From Euphorbia lathyris (lineage: Eukaryota; Streptophyta; Magnoliopsida; Malpighiales; Euphorbiaceae): a DNA stretch of 64,000 nucleotides. The notes beneath the pieces are model-generated. The model did no database searches. It saw only the letters and a program-made list of their open reading frames with translations, and was not told the origin of the DNA. The stretch is taken from contig NC_088910.1 in the NCBI RefSeq assembly GCF_963576675.1, positions 104,250,807 through 104,314,806 of the forward strand, given 5' to 3'. The translations under genes were made by a program, and so were the position numbers. Below are positions 57,028-64,000 of the stretch, piece by piece; the stretch's first letter is position 1, and the number at the start of each line of letters is the position of its first letter.

Positions 57028-58838
57028 ATGGCTGAGAACAGCACTCGTTTCCTTCCTGGAAATCAAACAACACAGATTCTCCCTGAGGGATTATCAATTA
57101 GTCGGCCTCCCTTGTTTTTCGGATCAAACTATACATTTTGGAAAGACAGGATGAAAAACTTTATTCAAGCTACAAACATGAGTGCGTGGCTTGCAATAGT
57201 TCAAGGCCCATATGTGCCTTACAAAACTGTAGACAACGAAAAAGTTGTTAAGAGTGAAACTGAGTAGTCAGAGGATGACCTTAGAAAATTGCAAAATAAT
57301 GCTTCGGCTATCAATATGCTTCACTGTGCGTTAGATGCTGCAGAGTACAATAAAATTTTAGGTTGTGAGTCAGCACAGGAAATATGGAAGAAGCTGGAAG
57401 TGACCTATGAAGGCACAAGCAAGGTCAAGGAGTCAAAGGTGAATCAACATATGAGATTATATGAGCTGTTCGAGATGAATGACAACGAAGACATCTCTAA
57501 AATGAACGCAAGATTCACCAACATCATAAATGAGCTAAAAAAGACTCGGCAAGAACTTCACAGAAGAAGAGCAGGTGAAGAAAATCTTGAGAAGTCTACC
57601 CAAGAGCTGGCAAGCTAAGAAAACAGCTGTGGAGGAAGCTCAGGACCTGACTACGTACAAATATGACGAACTGATCGGATCTCTGCTGACTCATGAAATC
57701 TCAATGAAGAACTTTGAAGCTAAAGAAAAGTCAGAGGACAAGAAACAAAAATCACTTGTCATGAAAGCTGACTCAACCGAAGCTGACTCATCAGATGATG
57801 AGGAAATGGCCATGTTTACAAGAAAGATGATGAAGCTGTTCAGAAAGAATGACAAGAACAGCAAGAGGCCATTTAAGAGAAGCGACAAATATAAAGCTGA
57901 GCCCAGTGACAGTCGGCACAAGAAGGACAGCTCAAAGCCAGTCACATGCTTTGAATGCCATCAGACTGGGCACATTAAATCAAGTTGTCCCACTCTGAAG
58001 AGAGACAAGAAAGGTAGCAGAAAAGCTATGGTGGAAACGTGGAGCAATAGTGATGAGTCAACCTCATTAGAAGCTGATGCCACTGAGTCGGCGAACATAT
58101 GTTTCATGGCTGACGAAGCTACTGACCTATGCCAATCTGGGCAAGCTGAGCTCTCAGATGACACTGACCAAGAGGATCACTCCAATGAGGTAACATCTAT
58201 TCTTTTGCTTAGAAATGAAATGGTCAACGCCCTGAGTGATTTATATACACTGACCAAAAAGTGTAATAAGAAAATAAAGGCACTCAGCATGCGATGCGAT
58301 GAGATTGAGGAGGTCAAACTGAGTGATCTCCGGCATCTACTTCACGACAACACTAGACAGGATGAAAATTTGAAAATAATGCATAAATTTGTCTCTGAAG
58401 TCCAATCAGACTCTAAGAAGCTGAGAAAGGACATCACAACCATACAGAACCAGCTGAGTAGATCGGCTAAGAAAAGGTTTTATCCCAATGCTGAGTTTCA
58501 AGGTACTGGTCAGCATATACAGTACACTCAGCAGAACAGTCAGTGTGACTGTTGTGGGAAAAGAGGGCACACCATTGATGTGTGTTGATATACTCGGCGG
58601 AATGTCCAATGCGACTTCTGCGGAAAGAAAGGCCATACTACTAAAGTATGTTGGCATGCTCAGCACAATCGTGCTGACCAGAAACAAAACTACCCTCAAA
58701 GGGTAACCTATTGTGACTTCTGCGGTAAAGCTGGCCACACCGTAAACATATGTCGTCACAAATTAAAATATGATGTTTCACCTGTTCACGCTAACAAACG
58801 AGGACCCAAAAAGAATTGGGTACCTAAAGATGAATAGT
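57028..58838 (+). pseudogene. SIRE gag with four zinc knuckles
   Basis: It begins MAENSTRFLPG; the UBN2/copia gag core runs from SRPPLFFGSNYTFWKDRM to ILGCESAQEIWKKLEV and KILRSLPKSW. A TAG interrupts at 57265-57267. A shift at the six-A run 57537-57542 moves the remainder to the next frame; one extra A would explain it. Four CCHC knuckles (C-X2-C-X4-H-X4-C) lie at 57947-57988, 58544-58585, 58610-58651 and 58712-58753. A TGA at 58586-58588 directly follows the second. Between the first and second is an acidic, coiled-coil-like stretch of about 180 residues. The frame ends at TAG 58836. Gag packages the RNA in cytoplasmic particles. Confidence 0.88.
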
Positions 58839-58843
58839 TCAAA

Positions 58844-61800
58844 ATGCAGGTGAGCTTGAGGTGCATGGAGAAGTCAAAGCTTTGGTATATTGACAGCGTA
58901 TGCTCGAGGCATATGACCGGTGATGAAACTCAATTCATCACACTTGAGCGTAAACGAGGTGGAAGTGTAAGCTTTGGAGACAATAAGAAGGGTAAGATAG
59001 TAGGTTCAGGTACTATCGGAGGTAACCCTACTATTGAGTCAGTCTCCTTAGTCAGCGGCCTCAAATATAACCTATTGAGCATGGCTTAGCTGTGTGACAA
59101 CGGTAGAAAGGTTGTATTTGATGCCACTGAGTGTCGGATACTCGAGGGAAAAACAAACGATTTGATTTTAACTGCCCCTGGTGTTGACAATGTGTACATG
59201 TTGAGTTTAGAAAAGAATTTTTCGAAAAACATATGCTTAGTGTCAAAGGAGGAAAACTCCTGGCTATGGCATAGGAGACTTGGTCATGTAAGCATGGACC
59301 TCCTTGCCAAATTAGCTAGAAAGCAATTAGTTGAGGGTTTGCCCAAACTTAGATTTGAGAAAGATCAATTATGTAATGCTTGTCAGCAAGGTAAACAAAC
59401 CAAAAAGTCTTTTCAAAGTAAAAATATTGTCTCAACCAAACGTCCACTGGAATTACTACATTTGGATCTTTTTGGACCTGTCCAGCCACTCAGCTTGGGC
59501 GGTAAGAAATTTTCCTTAGTCATTGTAGACGATTTCTCTCGGTACACTTGGGTCCTCTTGCTGAGTAGCAAAGATGAAGCTTTTGAGACATTCTCAACAC
59601 TGATCAGAAAACTTGAAAATGACCGAGACTTAAAATTAGCTCACATCCGTAGTGATAATGTCGGAGAATTAAAAAACCAACAGTTTGATGAATTCTGTGA
59701 AGTCAGCGGCATTGACCACAATTTTTCTGCTCCTAGAACTCCTCAACAAAATGGGGTTGTTGAAAGGAAGAACAGAACACTAGTTGAAATAGCTAGGACA
59801 ATGCTGAGTGAGAATAGGCTTCCAAAGTATTTCTGGGGTGAAGCTGTCAACACAGCATGCTATATACTCAATAGGGCTTTAGTTAGGCCTATTCTTAAGA
59901 AAACCCCCTACGAACTTTGGAAAGGATGAAAGCCCAATATTGGATACTTTCGTGCTTTTGGTTGTAAATGTTTTATACTCAATACGAAAGACAACCTAGC
60001 CAAATTTGATTCTAAAGCTGACGAAGCGATCTTTCTAGGGTACTCAACTAACAGTAAAGCATATAGGGTGTTCAATAAATGAACTCAAGTTGTAGAAGAG
60101 TCTGTCCATATAGAGTTCGATGAAACTGACCCTCCAGGAAAATCAAGTCAGTCTGTTGAATATGACCCAATCTCAGCTTCCGCTGACCAAAATGGAGCCG
60201 CTGAGTCATTACCGCACGAGCCGACCAAAGGTAAAAGTGAACCCGAAATTACCTTTGCTGACCAATCTAAAACTGCAGAGATTGTTGAAACACCAGCTGC
60301 TGACAACTCAACATTACCCAAAGAAATCAAAATTCCAAGAGGACATTCAGAGAAGTCCATTCTTGATGCTGCTGAGAACAACCTGATAATAAGAAATCAA
60401 CTCAGGAGATATCTTAGCAATGTTGCGTTCGTCTCAGTCCATGAACCAAAGAATTTCACCAATGCTGAGCACGACGAATTCTGGATCAATGCTATGCAAG
60501 AAGAGCTTGATCAATTCAAGAGAAATGAGGTATGGGATTTAGTACCAAAACCTAGGAATCAAAGGACCATAGGAACTAAGTGGGTCTTTAGAAACAAACT
60601 AGATGAGCAAGGCAATATAGTCAGGAAAAAAGCTCGACTCGTAGCCCAAGGCTATAGTCAGCAAGAAGGCATTGACTATGGTGAGACCTTTGCTCCCGTT
60701 GCTAGGCTAGAGGCTATACGAATATTATGTGCATATGCTAGTTTCATGAACTTCAAACTATATCAAATGGATGTCAAAAGTGCTTTTCTTAATGGATTTA
60801 TAAACGAAGAGGTATATGTTAGTCAGCCTCCCGGGTTTGAAGATCCAAAATTTCCAACCCACGTTTATAAACTCAAGAAGGCCCTGTACGGCCTCAAACA
60901 AGCACCATGTGCTTGGTACGAGAGGTTGACCAGTTTCCTACTGACCAGGAACTATGTTAGAGGCAAAGCTGACACAACTTTGTTCATTAAGAAAAAGGGT
61001 AAAAATACCTTGCTGGCACAAATTTACGTAGATGATATAATCTGTGGTGCTACTGATGAATCTATATGCAAAGAATTTAGTAAACAGATGCAAACTGAGT
61101 TCGACATGTCAATGATGGGGGAACTCAACTTCTTCCTTGGTCTACAAATCAAGCAAGGGAAGAACGACATCTTAATCTGTCAGTCTAAGTATGCCAAAGA
61201 AATGTTAAAGAAATTCGATATGGAAGAATGTAAGCCCATATCTACCCCAATGGGTACTGACACTGTCCTTTGTGCTGACGAGAAAGGTAAGTCAGTAGAC
61301 AGTAAGTTATATCGAGGTATGATTGACTCTCTACTTTATCTTACTGCTAGTAGGCCTGACATTCAGTACTTAGTATGTTATTGTGCAAGATATCAAGCTG
61401 ACCCCAGGGAATCTCACCTTATAGCTGTAAAAAGAATTTTTAGATATTTGCAGAGCTCAGTTAATGCAGGTTTATGGTATCCAAATACAAATGACTTCAC
61501 ACTCATTGGATACACTGATGCTGACTATGGACGAGATAAGCTAGAGCGTAAGAGTACTTCAGGAGGGTGTCACTTCCTTGGAAGCTGTCTAGTATCTTGG
61601 TTCAGAAAGAAGCAATCGTCAGTGGCCCTGTCAACAACTGAAGCTTAGTACATTGCTGTTGGAAGCTGTGTGGCCCAGGTCCTATGGATTAAGCAATAAC
61701 TGGAGGATTATGGAGTACAAACTGACACAATTGAAGTCAAATGCGACAATAAGACTGCTATTGACTTGTCCAAAAATCCAATCCAACACAGCAGAATGAA

Positions 61801-61970
61801 GCATGTCAGCATTCGACATCACTTCATTAGAGATCATGTACTCAAAGGGGAGATCAAGCTGACCTACGTACCAACAGATGAACAACTTACGGATATCTTT
61901 ACGAAGCCTTTGGCTCGTGAATAATTTAACATACTAAGGGAAGCTATCGGTATGTCTAATCCTCTTCAAT
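58844..61970 (+). pseudogene. SIRE pol (protease, integrase, RT, RNase H)
   Basis: A single frame with no shift but with stops at 59087-59089, 59927-59929, 60080-60082, 61646-61648, 61697-61699 and 61922-61924. Protease: WYIDSVCSRHMTG, in which the catalytic DSG reads DSV. Integrase: the HHCC region WLWHRRLGHVSM...CNACQQGK, and the core with LDLFGP, RSDNVGE and NGVVERKNRT. Reverse transcriptase from about 60494: [19 protein letters not shown], and YVDD at about 61027. RNase [11 protein letters not shown] at about 61509, KSTSGG, and NPIQHSRMKHVSIRHHFIRD. The enzymes would copy and integrate the element. The damaged protease motif and six stops exclude function here. Confidence 0.9.
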
Positions 61971-62483
61971 AAAATATTGTGCTTAAATTGAATATTGAGT
62001 GATTACCATGCTGAGTAAGTTGTGCTAAATTAGCAACTATTGCATGCTGAGCTAAATATGAATTATATCACCCTATGCTGAGTAGACATACATACTGAGT
62101 GATTATCTTAAGCTGAGTTACTAAGCATATGAATATTTCCTCTACGTAAAACTGAGCACTTAGAAAGACAAAAACGCTTGAGATTCTAGATACTGAGTAA
62201 AAGCCAGCGAAAAACAATAAATGCTAGCACGCACATTAAATAGCCACCTAGGATGATGTAAGCGCAATAATTAGAAAACACATGCGTCGAATGTGTCATA
62301 AATGCCAGGATTCCTGTCGATTGATCATCTCGATGCCAAACCGCCAGTCCGACCTATCAGATCAACTCGGCATTCCTATAAATAGTGGACGAATTCCCAC
62401 TCATACCTCTTTACACTCGAAATTTCTGGCATTCAATCTCTCTCTCTTAAATCCCAAAACCTCTCAAAATTTCTCAAGGAATC
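61971..62483 (+). other. Spacer between SIRE pol and env-like ORF
   Basis: About 510 bp without coding sense. The hexamer CTGAGT or GCTGAG recurs at least ten times, as it does throughout this element. A splice acceptor for an env message might be expected here but was not identified. Confidence 0.5.
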
Positions 62484-64000
62484 ATGTCTGACGATTCACA
62501 AAATATCTCCGGTGCCGGTTACGACGACAACCGCTCCGATGAAAATCCTCCTTCCCCAGCTCAGCAGGACTACGAAGAGACTTCTACTAAGTCTCAAGGA
62601 GATGGTCAGTATGACCAATCTAAAGCTACCACTCCGAGTAAAAACCCCCAAGCTGACCAGGCCACTCCGTCGAAGAAACAGAAGAAGAAGAAGCAACCTA
62701 AGGAAAAGGTATTTCTTCAGGTTTACAATAGTGTAAAGAATTGTGAGGTACTCCGTTGCCGGTGGTTCTCTCCCAGCTTTGTAACAACTGAAAAACCGTT
62801 CAGTGAGTGGATTTCCAAAAATGGCTGGTCAGAACTCTTCTCTCTCCCAGGTAAAACTTACCCCCGGTTAGTAAAGGAATTCTATTCGAATCTCAGAGTG
62901 GATGAGGACAACGTTGACCATCTTGTCACCAAGGTCAAAGGCAAGGACATCACGATTACTCTATCCTATCTAGCAACTCTGCTAAAGCTGCCGGCCAAAG
63001 GTACATAATTCAGGACCACAAATGCCAAACTTGACTATCCTGTTGAGTTCTATAAGCCAAAAACCCACAAAGGTGAAATAGTCAGCACGTGTATGGGTCA
63101 AAATCAAAAAATGGCTCATTACATCCTGACCAACTTCATATTCCCTAAGGTCAACTCCACCTCATCAGCCTCCAATTTCGAGCAGTGCTTCATCTGGCAC
63201 ATGTTGACCTACAAACCGCTCAACATGCCCGTATTTCTTGTCGGTGCATTTCAACGGAGCACATGGAAACTCAGGTTGGGCTCCCTCATCATAAGAATTC
63301 TTGAGGACCATCAGGTGAGCACGATCGAAGAAGTTGAGACTTGGGGTACGGAAATCACAGCGGCACTACTGTTCGGATTAGCATACGGCCAACCTATCAA
63401 ATCTAAGAAAGGAAAGGGGGTCATTGAAGAAAATGAGGAAGAAGTTAATGCTGAGGAAGGAGCACAAGCTATGCCAACCAAGAAAGGAAAGAAAGTGGTG
63501 GTAAACAAGGAACCTACTGACCGCACTAGGCAAGACAAGAAGTGAAAAGCTGACCTATCCGCAAAGGATGTCAACACAGCTCCGAAAAAGCTGAGAATAA
63601 TATCCAGTGCGAAGAAAGCTGATGTTGAGCAAGAAAAAGGGGAACCTAAGTCAGCGGAGAAAAGGCAAGTTGAGCCTGAGGAAGAAAGTGAGGAAACCCC
63701 TGAGCAACCTTTGAAAAAGAAGAAGAAGACTTCTGGGTTAAAGACAATTGATGCACCTCCTCTTGACTTCGTAATCTCTGAAGACTCACACTTTGTGAGA
63801 AGTCAAGAAATTGATCTTGAGAAAACTCCTACTGACCAAGAAGAAGAACTTGGTGATATTGGAGGTCAGTTTCATGATGATAAGATAGGCTCTGCTGAGT
63901 GAAGTGAGACAGTTGCTGCTGAGAAAAATAAAATAATTGATGCTGAGCCGAATGTGAATATTGCTGCTGAGCAAAGTGAACGAGTTGAAACTAACCAAGC
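62484..64000 (+). pseudogene. SIRE env-like ORF, N-terminal part (incomplete)
   Basis: It starts MSDDSQNISGAG, in a frame shifted from pol, and stays in one frame to the window end with stops at 63006-63008, 63543-63545 and 63900-63902. A charged, Pro/Ser-rich start with a Lys-rich patch (KKQKKKKQPKEK, about residues 70-81) precedes a globular part with RWFSPSFVTTEKPFSEW, YPRLVKEFYSNLRV and LSYLATLLKLPAKG. That part resembles the domain annotated as putative plant transposon protein in SIRE-like extra ORFs. The later part is acid- and Lys-rich. No signal peptide or membrane segment is seen in the visible part, so an envelope role is only a name. It continues outside. Confidence 0.75.

Larger units (their letters stand above)
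54796..64000 (+). mobile_element. SIRE-type copia element, runs off the window
   Basis: 5' LTR, primer site, gag with several zinc knuckles, pol and an env-like ORF on the plus strand; the 3' LTR lies outside. The order gag-protease-integrase-RT-RNase H is that of copia, and the extra ORF after pol together with multiple knuckles points to the SIRE lineage. The base context AAACA (54791-54795) before it should recur after its 3' LTR. Stops and one frame change make it inactive. Confidence 0.92.

Overview
This window is plant nuclear DNA, from a eudicot by the look of its gene and its transposons. It holds one ordinary host gene, an intronless AP2/ERF transcription factor of the group IX type at 5647-6489. 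Almost everything else is transposable elements, many inserted into one another. I saw no rRNA, tRNA, organellar or bacterial gene. The species cannot be fixed from the sequence alone.

Left arm (1-14696). AT-rich DNA carries small DNA transposons: a 589-bp Mutator-type MITE (500-1088); a hAT element inside another hAT element (3373-4277 inside 3328-4782, each with an 8-bp target duplication); a Stowaway MITE (6968-7229); and a second, inverted copy of the Mutator-type MITE (7520-9578) split by a 1469-bp terminal-inverted-repeat element (7849-9317). The ERF gene sits between these. At 12148-12761 a zero-spacer palindrome of about 120-160 bp is followed by a nested hairpin cluster and by sequence resembling the 3' end of a retrotransposon LTR.

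Centre (14697-49289). One insertion nest of about 34.6 kb. The outer layer is a decayed L1-type LINE (14711-49275, poly-A tail, 14-bp target duplication). Inside its ORF2 lies a Ty1/copia element (18926-48575, target duplication TGGAT). Inside that copia pol region lies a large Ty3/gypsy element of the Tat/Ogre lineage in reverse orientation (25090-46364, target duplication CTAAC). Its left LTR has acquired a piece of an Athila-like element (26565-28218).

The Tat element is the most interesting object here. It has a classical gag ORF, overlapped by ATGA with a second ORF that carries three tandem gag-like modules at a 92-93 residue period and then leads into protease, reverse transcriptase, two RNase H regions and integrase. 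Pol is nearly complete: one frame interrupted by four stop codons. Between pol and the 3' LTR, on the opposite strand, is a six-exon plant-mobile-domain (PMD) gene with its own TATA box and five phase-0 introns. The LTRs hold an array of GC-rich palindromes directly upstream of the TATA box and three stem-loops with a shared 9-nt loop.

Right arm (49290-64000). A pogo/Emigrant-like element with a transposase remnant (49371-50058), a small hAT MITE (50106-50383), an antisense LINE fragment (about 50500-51360), then two SIRE-type copia elements. One lies on the minus strand (3' LTR and env-like C-terminus, 51939-54795). A second on the plus strand (54796 to beyond the window end) is inserted into it. 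The 5' LTR of the second carries a 684-bp solo LTR (55364-56047, target duplication GCACT). All retroelement reading frames here contain stops or frameshifts, so none looks autonomous as it stands.
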